From the NCBI GenBank assembly GCA_903900705.1, contig CAIUOG010000064.1, forward strand, positions 1 through 64,000: a stretch of 64,000 bases of DNA. Direction: 5' to 3'. The notes under the pieces were generated by a model. It made no database searches. It was not told where the DNA came from and saw nothing but the letters and a program-made list of their open reading frames with translations. Made by a program: the position numbers and the translations under genes. This DNA comes from an uncultured Acidobacteriia bacterium (GTDB lineage: Bacteria; Acidobacteriota; Terriglobia; Bryobacterales; Bryobacteraceae). Of the stretch, positions 1-9,900 are shown one piece after another; within the stretch, counting starts at the first letter, position 1, and each line of letters starts with the position of its first letter.

Positions 1-351
1 CTCCCGCAGCACCAGTGGCCCCAGGAACAGCATGTAGAATGGCGCGGTCGACTGCAGAAACACCGCGTTCGCCGCCGTCGTCAGCTTATTGGCCGCCACA
101 AAGGAAATCAGCATGGCCGCATAGGCGGTTCCGGCGGCAAAGCTCCGCCACGTCCAGTTGCGGCGCGCTTCGGGCAGCAGCACCCACATCACCACCGCCG
201 CAATGCCGGACCGGAACCCGCCGATCTGCCAGCTGGTCATGCCGCAGCCCTTGATTGCCACGCCGCCCGTGGAAAAAAGCAAGGCCGACACCAGTAGCAG
301 CAGGCGGTTCAGGCCGGGGGATCGTGTCTTTGTTTGTGAATTTCCCTTCAT
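1..351 (-). CDS. EamA/DMT-family permease, N-terminal part (runs off the window)
   Basis: Reading leftwards from the ATG at 351, about 117 residues are in the window and the 3' end lies outside. After a short basic N-terminus come hydrophobic helices typical of drug/metabolite transporters: a segment with LLLLVSALLFSTGGVAIK, the family-typical WQIGGFRSGIAA, a third helix with AAMLISFVAANKLTTAANA, and the start of a fourth (FLQSTAPFYMLFLGPLVL). The AN.....AN.V.LQ...P pattern is characteristic of EamA repeats. It should be an inner-membrane exporter or importer of a small metabolite; the substrate cannot be read from the sequence. The family call is secure, the function is open. Confidence 0.8.
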   Translation of the reverse strand, partial: MKGNSQTKTRSPGLNRLLLLVSALLFSTGGVAIKGCGMTSWQIGGFRSGIAAVVMWVLLPEARRNWTWRSFAAGTAYAAMLISFVAANKLTTAANAVFLQSTAPFYMLFLGPLVLRE

Positions 352-429
352 CCGGGTACTTAACGGCAAATTTCCACGGTATCGCGGATACCATAAAAGA
401 AGCAGCAATTTTTCAGGGAGTCAGGTTCA

Positions 430-1398
430 TTGCGGATCGTGATTGAAGGGCCGGGAAGTACTCGTTCAGCGAACAGCGCGACCGCGCCGGAGACCGCCCC
501 GGAGACTGCCCCGGAGACTGCCCCGGAGACTGCCCCGTATGTTCCGTCTCCCGCATCATTCAACTTCTCCGGGCGCGTCTCCGGCTGGCGTCCTACCATC
601 GACTACCTTTCGCAGACCGAAGTGCACGTCTACGGTCTTGCCATCGCGGCCAGCGTGCTTCTCAGCTTTTTTCCCTTCCTGATCGTCATGCTCACCCTGC
701 TGCGGGATGTTTTCCATTTCCCCGCCGCGGAACGCGCTCTGGTGCTGGCGCTCGGCGACTATTTCCCGGGCGATCTGGGCGTCTTCATCGTCCGCAACCT
801 GACCAAGGTGAACCACGGCCGGTTCCAGCTGACGTCCATCGTCCTGCTGCTCTTCACGGCCAACGGCATCTTTGAGCCGCTGGAAGTGGCGCTCAACCGC
901 GCCTGGGGCGTCACCAAAAACCGCAGCTACTTCCGGAACCAGATTCTGAGCCTGTTCCTGATTCTGCTGTGCGGTGGCCTCGCGCTGGGTTCGGTACTGC
1001 TGACCGCCGTGAACGAACGCTACATCGCGAATCAGTACGGGCTCCACGTGATGCCCGCCTGGCTCTCGCTCACCATCTTCAAGCTGGCGGCCATCCCGGT
1101 CACGATCCTCTCCCTGTTTCTCAGCTACTGGATTCTGCCGAACCGCCGCGTGCCCGTGCGTCGTGTGATTCCGGTGGCGGCCATGGTCGGTGTGGGGATT
1201 GAAGCCCTGAAGTATCTGTTTCTGTTCGCGTGGCCGTGGCTGAACCGGAAGTTCCAGAACGAGTACGGGCCGTTTTCCTACTCGGTCTCCATCATGGTCT
1301 TCGCGATGGGGACGTCACTTCTGGTGCTGGCTGGCGCGGAATGGTCCTCGCGGACGCCGGCCGGCGAGTCGGACGGCGACGAAGTTCCTCAGGAATAG
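430..1398 (+). CDS. YihY/BrkB-family inner-membrane protein
   Basis: This 322-residue polytopic membrane protein starts at TTG 430, which has a GGGAG Shine-Dalgarno eight bases upstream. The region from about residue 50 carries the YihY/BrkB core: a first hydrophobic helix (LAIAASVLLSFFPFLIVMLTLL), the conserved NGIFEPLEVALNRAWGV segment, and four further helices. The cytoplasmic N-terminus contains a TAPE repeat encoded by four 12-bp units at 487-534. BrkB/YihY proteins were once thought to be RNase BN; their true role is unknown. It is convergent with the ATPase at 1408-2253, with only 9 bp between them. Confidence 0.85.
   Translation: MRIVIEGPGSTRSANSATAPETAPETAPETAPETAPYVPSPASFNFSGRVSGWRPTIDYLSQTEVHVYGLAIAASVLLSFFPFLIVMLTLLRDVFHFPAAERALVLALGDYFPGDLGVFIVRNLTKVNHGRFQLTSIVLLLFTANGIFEPLEVALNRAWGVTKNRSYFRNQILSLFLILLCGGLALGSVLLTAVNERYIANQYGLHVMPAWLSLTIFKLAAIPVTILSLFLSYWILPNRRVPVRRVIPVAAMVGVGIEALKYLFLFAWPWLNRKFQNEYGPFSYSVSIMVFAMGTSLLVLAGAEWSSRTPAGESDGDEVPQE
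487..534 (+). repeat. Four tandem 12-bp units inside the yihY-like gene
   Basis: The unit ccggagactgcc is repeated four times (first copy with one change, accgcc) and encodes a TAPE tetrapeptide repeat in the cytoplasmic N-terminal tail of the YihY/BrkB protein. In-frame 12-bp units can expand or contract without a frameshift, so copy number may vary between strains. Confidence 0.9.
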
Positions 1399-1407
1399 GA
1401 AAAGCGG

Positions 1408-2253
1408 CTAAAGCCGGACTTCAGCCGGTGTTTCCGGCAGCGCCCATTGCAACTGCAGATCGGCGGAAACCTCTTCCAGCATCTCCGTCGTCGTGACGCG
1501 CTTTTCCATGGCGAAGGCCGTGAGCAGCAGGTTATCGCAGACGGAATTGATCAGGCGGGGGATTCCCTGCGTGCGCCGGTGAATGTCTTCCAGCACGTCC
1601 GCCGGGAAAACATGCTGCTCGCGCAGTCCGGCGCGAGCGAGTCGCGTGGCAATGTACTGAGCGGTCTCCGCCGCGTTGAAGGGCCGCAGCCGGCACCGCA
1701 GCGCGATCCGCTGCCGAAGTTGCCGGTACTCGGTCTGTTCCAGTTTCTGGTCGAGTTCGGGCTGCCCGGCGAGAATGATTTGCAGCAGCTTGCCGCGCCG
1801 GTTCTCCAGATTCCCCAGCAGGCGGATCTCCTCCAGCACATCCCAGTCCAGATTCTGCGCCTCGTCCACAATCAGGACCGTGGTCCGGTTATGGTTGGCC
1901 CGGTCGATCAGCAGATTGTTCAGGGCAAACAGAACTTCGGTCTTCGACTTCCGCGAGCAGGGCAGATCCAGATCGTACGCGATCATTTCGAAAAACTGAT
2001 CCGGCGTCAGGCGCGAGTTAAAAACGAAGGCAAACGGGGTCTGGTGCGCGTCCAGATGATCGCGCAGACATTCAAGCATCGTCGTCTTGCCGGTGCCCAC
2101 CTCGCCGGTCAGGACGATAAAGCCCTTTCGGCTCTGCACGCCATAAATCAGATTGGCGAGTGCCTCTTCGTGGTGCGGACTCCGGAAAAGAAATGCGGGG
2201 TCCGGACTCAGATTGAACGGGTTCGAGATTAAACCAAAAAACGCCTTATACAT
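1408..2253 (-). CDS. ExeA/MshM-type AAA+ ATPase
   Basis: The 281-residue protein starts at MYKAFFGL (2253); an in-frame ATG three codons upstream is possible. The order is typical for ExeA-like secretion ATPases: N-terminal FGL..NPF.LSPDP segment, Walker A GEVGTGKTT near residue 52, Walker B VLIVDEAQN near residue 130, sensor region ILAGQPEL, then LRQRI and a C-terminal lid. These ATPases assist type II secretion, MSHA pili or PEP-CTERM/exosortase exopolysaccharide systems. None of those operons is adjacent, although a PEP-CTERM protein (41490) and a secretin-like protein (57550) lie elsewhere in the window. Family certain, pathway inferred. Confidence 0.85.
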   Translation of the reverse strand: MYKAFFGLISNPFNLSPDPAFLFRSPHHEEALANLIYGVQSRKGFIVLTGEVGTGKTTMLECLRDHLDAHQTPFAFVFNSRLTPDQFFEMIAYDLDLPCSRKSKTEVLFALNNLLIDRANHNRTTVLIVDEAQNLDWDVLEEIRLLGNLENRRGKLLQIILAGQPELDQKLEQTEYRQLRQRIALRCRLRPFNAAETAQYIATRLARAGLREQHVFPADVLEDIHRRTQGIPRLINSVCDNLLLTAFAMEKRVTTTEMLEEVSADLQLQWALPETPAEVRL

Positions 2254-2380
2254 GGGCCGCAATTCAACGTTAGCACGCAGGGAGGATAGCAGGAGGGAGT
2301 GCGGGTACTGTTACCGGGCCGTCTGTTTCGGGACGGAATTCACCACCGGACGGGCTTTCCAGCTAAACTATGAGAGTCGT

Positions 2381-3436
2381 ATGGCTTATAATTCCGGTTC
2401 CGCCCGTCGTTCTGCCGCTTCCGCGCCTGCCGCCGCGCCGATCCTTATCGCTCTTCTCAGTGCGCTTATCCTCAACCCGTCGGTCCGGGCGCAGGAGCCC
2501 ATCCGCGTCACGGTGAATGACGTCATTGTTCCCGTCACGGTCACGGACAGCAAGGGCAAGTTTGTCTCGAACCTTGAAAAGAAGGATTTCCATCTCTTCG
2601 ACGAGGGCCGCGAGCAGAACATCAGCTACTTCAGCCACACGCAGGCCCAGCCCATCGTGATCGGCTTCCTGCTCGATCAGAGCAATGGGATGAAGATCCA
2701 CTGGGACAAGTACAAGGAAGCCGCCACCGAGCTGATGCTCAATCTGCTGCCGCTCGAAAAGAAGTACAGCGGTTACCTGATCACCTACGGCAACGAGGCC
2801 GAACTGGTGGCCGATACCAACGCGGATTCCGAAAAGATGGTGGAGAAGCTCCGTAAAATGAAGCCTGGCGGCGGTTCCGCCCTCTTCGATGCCATCTACA
2901 TGGCCTGCACCAGCCGCCGGACCATCAAAGGCGAGCCGTATGAGCCGCGTCGCGTGGTTGTGATCATCGGCGACGGGCATGACACCTCCAGCAAAAAGAG
3001 CCTGAAGGAAGTCATTGAGATCGCGCAGCGGAATCTTGTCACCATCTACGCGCTGAGCACCGTGGCGTTCGGGTTCCATACCGAGTCGGAAGACAACCTG
3101 GTACAGCTCACCGAGCAGACCGGCGGACGCGTGGTCACGCCGCTCAACGACATCTATAAGGATATTTCCGGCTACCTTTCCACTCCGTCGGATGACGGCA
3201 ACTACGCCATCGCGGTGGGTACGGGCGGCTATACCGCTCAGATTTCGAGCGCGATCTTCCGCGCGATTGCCGATCTGGAAGGCGAGATCACCACCCAGTA
3301 CGTGATGCGCTACACGCCCGATGTGGCGGAAAAAGGCAATAACCGGCAGTTCCGCCGGATTCGCGTCGGGGTGGATCTCCAGAACGTCACGGTTCGTTAT
3401 CGCAGCGGCTACTACCCGTTTGCTCCACCACAGTAG
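2381..3436 (+). CDS. Secreted VWFA-domain protein (acidobacterial TIGR03436 type)
   Basis: The 351-residue protein begins at ATG 2381. An N-terminal export signal (hydrophobic PILIALLSALIL, then SVRAQ) precedes a short beta domain (VNDVIVPVTVTDSKGKFVSNL..DFHLFDEG) and a von Willebrand A fold. The MIDAS-like motif is degenerate (GFLLDQSNGM, where DxSxS is usual), and VVVIIGDGHDTSS supplies the later acidic loop. It ends with ITTQYVMRYTP and a YRSGYYPF terminus, the hallmark of a family expanded in Acidobacteria. Members are probably periplasmic or surface-exposed; their ligands are unknown. Confidence 0.85.
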   Translation: MAYNSGSARRSAASAPAAAPILIALLSALILNPSVRAQEPIRVTVNDVIVPVTVTDSKGKFVSNLEKKDFHLFDEGREQNISYFSHTQAQPIVIGFLLDQSNGMKIHWDKYKEAATELMLNLLPLEKKYSGYLITYGNEAELVADTNADSEKMVEKLRKMKPGGGSALFDAIYMACTSRRTIKGEPYEPRRVVVIIGDGHDTSSKKSLKEVIEIAQRNLVTIYALSTVAFGFHTESEDNLVQLTEQTGGRVVTPLNDIYKDISGYLSTPSDDGNYAIAVGTGGYTAQISSAIFRAIADLEGEITTQYVMRYTPDVAEKGNNRQFRRIRVGVDLQNVTVRYRSGYYPFAPPQ

Positions 3437-3519
3437 TGCCGGACAAGTAATAGCCCCTCTTTATCCCATTGAGGGATTTCGTTCCACTTCGGTACTCTGT
3501 ACCATGAAGGTATTCCCCT

Positions 3520-4347
3520 ATGGGCGCGGCCGTCATCTCCATCAGCGACCTCAAACGCCGGACCCGGCAGGCCACCTGGTCCCTGTTGGAAGTCGCGCGC
3601 CCGGGTGAGTCTCCGGTTCCCTACGGCATCCTGTTGGTGGATTCGGAAACCGACGGGCTGACTCTTCGCTTCCGGGGCGGGCTTCCGGGGGCGGATCTGG
3701 AAGAACAGGAGGTGGATATCCTCGATGTTCTCGCGTCCGATCTGCGTTCCAAAGCCACCGAAAACGGCGCTTCCGCTCTGCTGCTGTCGCTCGAAGACTC
3801 ACTTTCGAACTGGCTGCGCATCTCCGACCGGACCGCGATCTCCTATTCCGGCAATCCACAAATCACGGCGGACCGTCTGTTTGAACGGTACGTGGATGCG
3901 GAGGTCCGCCCGTGGGAGACGCACCTTCCGCTCTATGGACTGCGGGCCGCGGCAACCAAATTCGGCGATGGCATGGCGGCGGAACAGGAAGCCTGGCTCC
4001 GCGCGCCGGAGCATCTGCGGCTCACCCCTGGCATGTTCGTCGCCCATGTGGTGGGTAAATCCATGGAGCCGCTGATTCCGGATGACAGCCTCTGCATCTT
4101 CCGGAGCAACGTGACCGGTACCCGGAATGGCCGGTATGTGCTGATCGAAAAGTACGGGGAGAGCGACTTCGCCAGCCGGTACACGGTGAAGCGCTACACG
4201 AGCCGGAAGGCAGCTACCGAAGACGGCGAGTGGGAACATGTCCGCATCCGGCTGGAACCGCGCAATCCGGACTTTGAGGCCTTCGAACTGTATCCGGATG
4301 AGTTTCGGGTGGTCGCGGAATTCGTTGAGGTGCTCGGGCCTGCCTGA
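3520..4347 (+). CDS. S24-family peptidase-domain protein (LexA/UmuD-like fold)
   Basis: The 275-residue protein begins at ATG 3520. The last 120 residues form an S24 domain: GKSMEPLIPDDSLCIF with the serine nucleophile of the SMEP motif, then GRYVLIEKYGE and YTVKRY, which supply the catalytic lysine. The first 150 residues show no obvious helix-turn-helix and resemble a small alpha/beta domain (GILLVDSETDGLTLRFRGG). It is therefore not a classic LexA or CI repressor; it may be a self-cleaving or degenerate S24 protein with an unknown N-terminal partner domain. Its 3' end overlaps the probable mutY start. Confidence 0.7.
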   Translation: MGAAVISISDLKRRTRQATWSLLEVARPGESPVPYGILLVDSETDGLTLRFRGGLPGADLEEQEVDILDVLASDLRSKATENGASALLLSLEDSLSNWLRISDRTAISYSGNPQITADRLFERYVDAEVRPWETHLPLYGLRAAATKFGDGMAAEQEAWLRAPEHLRLTPGMFVAHVVGKSMEPLIPDDSLCIFRSNVTGTRNGRYVLIEKYGESDFASRYTVKRYTSRKAATEDGEWEHVRIRLEPRNPDFEAFELYPDEFRVVAEFVEVLGPA

Positions 4348-5365
4348 GCCCGCGGCAAGCAAACCGGTCGCCTTCCGGCGCGCGCTGCTCGGGTGGTATG
4401 AAGCCGTCCGGCGCGATCTGCCATGGAGGGAATCGACCGACTTCTATACGGTCTGGATCTCCGAAATCATGCTCCAGCAGACCCGCGTGGAGGCCGTGAT
4501 CCCCTATTATCAACGGTTTCTGGAGCGCTTCCCGGATCTTGCCGCGCTCGCCGCCGCCCCGGAACAGGATGTTCTCGCCGCCTGGAGCGGGCTCGGCTAT
4601 TACAGCCGCGCCCGCAATCTGCAGCGTGCCGCGAAACAGGTGGTGGCCGAAGGCATGCCCGCCACCCATGAAGAGATTCTGCGGCTGCCCGGAATCGGCG
4701 TCTACACGGCGGCGGCGGTCGCCAGCATTTCCCTGAATCTTCCCTATGCCGCAGTCGACGGGAACGTGATCCGGGTGGTCAGCCGGCTAACGAATGACGC
4801 TTCGGAGAGTTCGGCGCCGGCGGCGAGGCGGCGATTCGCGGAGACGGCGCAGTTGCTGCTCGATGCGCGGCGTCCGGGTGATTTCAATCAGGCCATGATG
4901 GAACTCGGCGCAACCATCTGCAAACCGGCAAATCCGCTCTGCGGCGAGTGCCCGGTGGCGCGCTTCTGCGCCGCCCGCGAAGCAGGTACGGAACGCGAAC
5001 TTCCCGTGAAGCTCCGGAAACAGCAGACCCGCGAGGTTCCTCTGCATTTGCTGCTGTTGCGCCGCGAGGGAGAACTTTTCCTCATCCAGCGCCAGAGCGC
5101 CGCGCGCCGCCTGGCTGACTTCTGGGAATTGCCGGAGCTCCCGGCGGCGCCCTCCACCCGCCGCCATCGCCTGGTTGCCGGCTTCTCCCACCAGATTGTG
5201 AATGATCGCTTCCGGGTGAGCGTCTGGGAACCTCCGTCGGACGCGCCGCCCGAAGGGGGCCGCTGGGTTCCGGAGGCGGAACTCGCCACCCTGCCTCTCA
5301 CCACTATCACCCGCAAGGCCCTCTCGCTCAGCCAACGGAACCCGCAAAGCGTTGTTCCCGTCTGA
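4325..5365 (+). CDS. mutY: A/G-specific adenine DNA glycosylase MutY
   Basis: The enzyme removes adenine mispaired with 8-oxoguanine. The start is uncertain: TTG 4325 fits the family N-terminus and overlaps the S24 gene by 23 bp. Seen are the catalytic glutamate in SEIMLQQTRVE, the helix-hairpin-helix LPGIGVYTAAAVAS, the catalytic aspartate in AAVDGNVIRVVSRL, the 4Fe-4S cluster pattern C-x6-C-x2-C-x5-C (CKPANPLCGECPVARFC), and a C-terminal NUDIX-like domain that reads the 8-oxoG strand. At about 346 residues it has normal MutY length. Confidence 0.92.
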   Translation: MRCSGLPEPAASKPVAFRRALLGWYEAVRRDLPWRESTDFYTVWISEIMLQQTRVEAVIPYYQRFLERFPDLAALAAAPEQDVLAAWSGLGYYSRARNLQRAAKQVVAEGMPATHEEILRLPGIGVYTAAAVASISLNLPYAAVDGNVIRVVSRLTNDASESSAPAARRRFAETAQLLLDARRPGDFNQAMMELGATICKPANPLCGECPVARFCAAREAGTERELPVKLRKQQTREVPLHLLLLRREGELFLIQRQSAARRLADFWELPELPAAPSTRRHRLVAGFSHQIVNDRFRVSVWEPPSDAPPEGGRWVPEAELATLPLTTITRKALSLSQRNPQSVVPV

Positions 5366-5459
5366 CACGCAGGATGGTCAACCCGTATGGGATCGTATCG
5401 GGCAAATCTGTTCCGACCCGGGCCGAACCGAAAACAGGATACAATCCAGAAACCAGCTA

Positions 5460-5480
5460 CTTCCCGCAAGTAGCGGGAAG
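5460..5480. other. Perfect 8-bp hairpin in the leader of the TIGR03437 gene
   Basis: CTTCCCGC and GCGGGAAG face each other across the 5-nt loop AAGTA, 30 nt before the start codon at 5510. No T-run follows, so it is not an intrinsic terminator. It could be an mRNA-stabilising or regulatory 5'-UTR structure. Confidence 0.5.
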
Positions 5481-5509
5481 ACTGCTCACATTTAAGGGAT
5501 TTCAGCACA

Positions 5510-6862
5510 ATGACAAAAAACAGATTTATAATCGGTCGGATCGCCCTGATTCTTGCCGCGCTCCCCTTTGTACTCTCCGCCTACGAAACGGGCCCCGACC
5601 CTTTCCGTACAGGAGCCCCCGGAGATTCCGGCACCTGTCTGGGAAGTGGCTGCCATTCCGGCTCGCTGAATCCCACCGTCGGGAGCGTGAAGATTATCAT
5701 GCCAAACGGCAATACTTATACGCCGGGTGGCGGCAAGATCCGCATCATGGTCCAGATCCTCGACTCCACGCGCCAGAAATTCGGCTTCGAAATGACGGCG
5801 CGTCCGGCGAGCAATATCCAAAACGGCCAGGCTGGTGGTTTTACGAACTCGGACGGCTTTACCCAGGTGATCTGCGCCGATGGCGGCAACAAAACCGGTA
5901 CGGGCTGCCCCGCGAAATTCGCCCAGGAGTTTGTGGAGCAGACCTTCTCCGGCTACCAGGCCTCCACTTCCGGCGGCTACACCTACCAGTTTGACTGGAC
6001 ACCCCCGGCGACCAACGTCGGCAACGTGAACCTTTATGTGGCGGCCAACGCCGGCCCCGCCGGTTCGCCCGTCCAGACCAATTCCGACGTCTACACGGCC
6101 AACCTGACCCTGACTCCCGCCGCGGCCAACCCGAACGCACCCGCGGTTTCACCGGGTGGGGTGGTTCCTGTTTACAGTTCCTCAACCACCGTCCAGCCGG
6201 GTTCCTGGTTTTCCATTTATGGGACGAACCTGGCCGCCGCCACCACGATCTGGAATGGTGACTTCCCCCAAACCCTGGGCGGAACCACCGTAACTGTCAA
6301 CGGTAAGAATGCCTACCTCTGGTTTGTGAGCGCCGGCCAGATCAACGCGCAGGCCCCGGATGACACCGCGACCGGCACCGTTCCCGTGGTTGTGACCACC
6401 GCCAACGGCAGCAGTATGACAACCATCACTCTGGCGAAGGCTGGCCCCTCCTTCCTTCTGCTGGGCGACGCCAAACATGCCACCGGCATCATTCTGACCC
6501 CCGACGGTTCCGGTTCCCAGGCTGGCGGTGTCTATGATCTGCTGGGACCCTCCAGCACCGGCGCGGGTTTCCGTGCGGCGAAAAAGGGCGAAAATATCGC
6601 CATCTACGGCGTCGGTTTCGGTCCCACCGCCACCGCCGTGCCTGCCGGTAAAGTCTACTCCGGCGCGGCCGCGGTGACGACGCTGCCGACGGTGACGCTG
6701 GGCGGAGTTCCGGTTACCGTGGATTTTGCGGGCATCGTCGGCGCCGGTCTCTATCAGCTGAACTTCAAGATCCCGGCGAATGTGGGCAGCGGTGATCTGG
6801 CGCTGCAGGCGCTGGTGAACGGCGTGATGACGCAGGCCAACATCGTGATCCCTGTTCAGTAG
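5510..6862 (+). CDS. Secreted protein: choice-of-anchor V-like domain plus TIGR03437 C-terminal domain
   Basis: The 450-residue protein has an AAGGGA ribosome-binding site upstream and an N-terminal signal (IALILAALPFVLSA). Residues ~28-200 begin with GAPGDSGTCLGSGCHSG, a C-x4-C-H pattern resembling the choice-of-anchor V/reelin-like family; it is not the C-x2-C-H haem motif. The second half (from about residue 213) is the beta-rich domain typical of Solibacter exported proteins: PGSWFSIYGTNLA, LPTVTLGGVPVTVDFAG and GLYQLNFKIPANV. That domain is thought to be an extracellular adhesion or carbohydrate-related module. A strong terminator follows. Confidence 0.8.
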   Translation: MTKNRFIIGRIALILAALPFVLSAYETGPDPFRTGAPGDSGTCLGSGCHSGSLNPTVGSVKIIMPNGNTYTPGGGKIRIMVQILDSTRQKFGFEMTARPASNIQNGQAGGFTNSDGFTQVICADGGNKTGTGCPAKFAQEFVEQTFSGYQASTSGGYTYQFDWTPPATNVGNVNLYVAANAGPAGSPVQTNSDVYTANLTLTPAAANPNAPAVSPGGVVPVYSSSTTVQPGSWFSIYGTNLAAATTIWNGDFPQTLGGTTVTVNGKNAYLWFVSAGQINAQAPDDTATGTVPVVVTTANGSSMTTITLAKAGPSFLLLGDAKHATGIILTPDGSGSQAGGVYDLLGPSSTGAGFRAAKKGENIAIYGVGFGPTATAVPAGKVYSGAAAVTTLPTVTLGGVPVTVDFAGIVGAGLYQLNFKIPANVGSGDLALQALVNGVMTQANIVIPVQ

Positions 6863-6889
6863 TCACCCGTTACAAGCCGCTCAAACGCG

Positions 6890-6928
6890 AAAAAGGCGCC
6901 GGTCCCGTGAGGGGTTGGCGCCTTTTTT
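6890..6928. terminator. Bidirectional intrinsic terminator
   Basis: AAAAAGGCGCC (6890-6900) pairs with GGCGCCTTTTT (6917-6927), followed by one more T. It lies between the convergent genes ending at 6862 and 6960. Because both flanks carry A and T runs, it can end transcription from either side. Confidence 0.9.
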
Positions 6929-6959
6929 GCCGTGTTGCTTTCGGCGGCTGGATCGGTGC

Positions 6960-9900
6960 TTAGAAGGACAATCGAAGATTCGCTTCGATTCTCCGGTTAC
7001 CGGCCGCCGAACCGCCGCCACCGAAGCCGCCACCACCGCCGTTCGCGATGTTCGTGGACTGGCCGAAGAACGTCGAGGTCAGATTGCCGTTGGGCGCACC
7101 GAGGTTCACGTGGTTCAGAGCGTTGCGGGCATTCAGGGAGAGCGTCAGGCTGTACTTCTTGCCGCTGGCTCCGCCGCCGCCCATACCGCCGCGACCGCCA
7201 CCCATGCCGCCGGCGAAACCGCCACCGCCGCCACGACCGCCACCGCCGCCACCACCACGGGGGCCACCACCGCCGCCGCCCATACCGCCACGACCGCCGC
7301 CGTCAGGACCGCCCGGACCACCATCGGCGCCGGGAGGCAGGCCATTGGGAGATGCCTTTTCACCCCAGCCCCAGGTGCGGCTGACGCGAAGGTTCACCGT
7401 GAAATTGCCCGGTCCCTCACCGTAATTGACAGGGATCAGGGTCGCGCCGGCCGGAGGATTCAGATCGAAAGTGCCCCAGGGGGTGACCCGGGTTTTCGTT
7501 GAAGTGCTGGTGGCAAGCGCCGGTCGCAGGTTGAAGATGCCGTCGCCATTGTACTGGCCACCGGTGGTGATGTTGAAGGGTCCGCCCGAAGCGATTGTGA
7601 CGAACGGAGAGGCGCTGATCGCATACGGCAGCGTGATCGAACCGCCCACAAAACCGCGATGGCGGGTGTCGAACTGTGCACGGCCCCAGTCGAGCCGCGT
7701 ATTGTACTGATCCATCGGCAGGCCGTTCGCGTTGCTGTGAGCAAAGCCCAGCGCGTAGTAGCCTTGCAGGGAGAACCGGCGGTTAAACCGCGTGTTCATG
7801 TTGACGATTGCCTGCGTCTGCTTATAGATGCCCGTCGTTTCGTACTGATAAATCGGGCCAAGGCTCGGATAGGGGAGCTGACCTTTCGGATATGCGACCG
7901 TACCGAAAGTGCCTTCAAGCGGCGCGTTTACGTCGCGGGTGCGAAGCGTGTGGACGCCGCGCGAGTTCACCAGGTTGACGGAGAGCGAAGTCCGGGCCGG
8001 GAGCGCGCGTTCCACGCTGATGGCGGACTGCATCATGTAAGGTGCCCGCACCGCGGGGTCTACACGATACAGAATGTTCTGCTGCACAACACTGGCCGTC
8101 AGCACGGAGGGCGGCGCCACGTTCGGGTAGAACGTCAGCGGCACATTGGTGGAGGTCAGCTGATAGCTCTGCTGCAGTGTTCCGTTAAACCGCAGGGCCT
8201 GCAGTGAGTTGCTTTCGTCAAAGCGGTCATAGAACATGCCCCAACCGGTTCGAATCACGGTCTTGGAGGTGGCGCCCTTTTTCCCCGCGCCGGGCGCCCA
8301 TGCGAGGGCGATACGAGGGGCCACGTCGTGCTTGTCGGAGATGTTGGTCTGTGCTTCCCAGCGGAGACCGGTACTGATCGTCAGGTTTGGCCGGAATCTC
8401 CAGTCGTCCTGCACGAACATGCCGATGTCGAACTGGCTGATTTTGGCGAGCGGCGTGCCGGCCGTCTGGGTGTACTGCGTCGGGCCGCAGCCCTGGGCCA
8501 CAATCGTCGCGATCGGAACTCCCTGTGACAGTTCCAGTTGCGTCTGCTTGTACAGATCCAGTGAAGTGGGGTTCGTATAGCCGGCGAGGCAGGCCGGAGT
8601 TCCCTGCGCCGCGTTCAGGCTGAACGAGTACGAGCCGTTGTAGTTGGAGGTTGAGTAGCTGGTGACCTGACCTTCACGGAAACGGGCGCCGGCCTTGATG
8701 GCATGCGCGCCCTGCGACATGGTCACAACTTCGTGCAGTTCATACGCCTTGTTCCAGTTGTAGTTGGAAACGAACGGCGAGCCGCCGGAGTTGAAAGAAC
8801 CGGAGACGTCGAGACCCGGGATGGAGGGGTCGCCAAACGCGCTCTGGTTGGTGTGCTGGTCGCGGAACTGGAAGCGGGTTTCCACCACGGCTTTGGTGCC
8901 CACGATCATGGTTTCGGTTGCCTGCACCTGATTGGTTTTGCCGAACGACTTGGTGGCCTGCGACGGCAGCGCAAAGTTGCCCACGCCGTTGACATTGCTC
9001 GAATCGGAGTGCTCGTAGCGCAAGACCAGGGTGTTGGTCGCGTTGATCTGATAATCGAGGCGCGGGTTGATTCTCCAGACCCGGTTCGGCGTCGCGAAAG
9101 CGTTCACATAGGGAACTTCCGCGAAGCTGCTGTTCAGGACGGTGGCGTTGATCAGGTTATTTTCGTTGATCTGACGCTTGTTGGCGTCCAGGAAGAACGA
9201 CATCTTCTTCTTCATCAGCGGGCCGCCCACGTTGAACGAGAACATTTTCGTGCTGTAACCGGGAGGCGTGCCGGTCACAAACGGGTTGCGGGTATCCAGA
9301 ACCCGGTCGCCGTAGTTGAACGATGCGCTGCCATGGTAGGCGTCCGTACCCGGCTTGGTGAGGATTTCAATGCGTCCAAAACCCGGGCGGTCAAACTCGG
9401 ACGAGAAGGGGTTGGAGTTGATGCGGATTTCGCGGATCGAACTTTTCGGGGGCAACTGGCCGCCACTGAAGCCGTCGACAAAGAACTGCGCGCCGTTCGG
9501 ACCCGCTGACGGACCCGCCATCGCCTGCAGGTCGGCCTGCAGATCGTCCGGATCGTCCGGAAGCTGTTCGAGGTCTTCGTTTTTCAGTACAAGAGCGCCG
9601 ACGTTCTGGGAGGGATCTGTGTTCACCTGTCCGGCTGCCTGGTCGCTGACCTGCACTTCCTGCGCTTCGGCTGCAATCTGCAGCGCGATGTCGAGCGGTG
9701 TAACCTGCCCGGCGGAGACCGCCAGACCCTGCTGATTGAAGGTCACAAAACCTTTGGCGTCGGCCCGGACTACGTAGGTTCCGGGAGGTAACGTGGCGGT
9801 GAATTTTCCGGTACCGTCGGACTTCACGCTGCGTGTGACGCCGTTACCACTGATCTGAATCGTTGCGTTGGGAATCAGCGCGGCGGAAGGATCCGTAACC

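Noticed and set aside
5460-5480. Hairpin as terminator of mutY
   Set aside because: No T-run follows and it lies close to the next start codon, so a leader structure is more likely.
5600-5680. Possible c-type cytochrome haem site
   Set aside because: The cysteines are spaced C-x4-C-H (CLGSGCH), not C-x2-C-H, and the surrounding sequence fits the choice-of-anchor V-like family.
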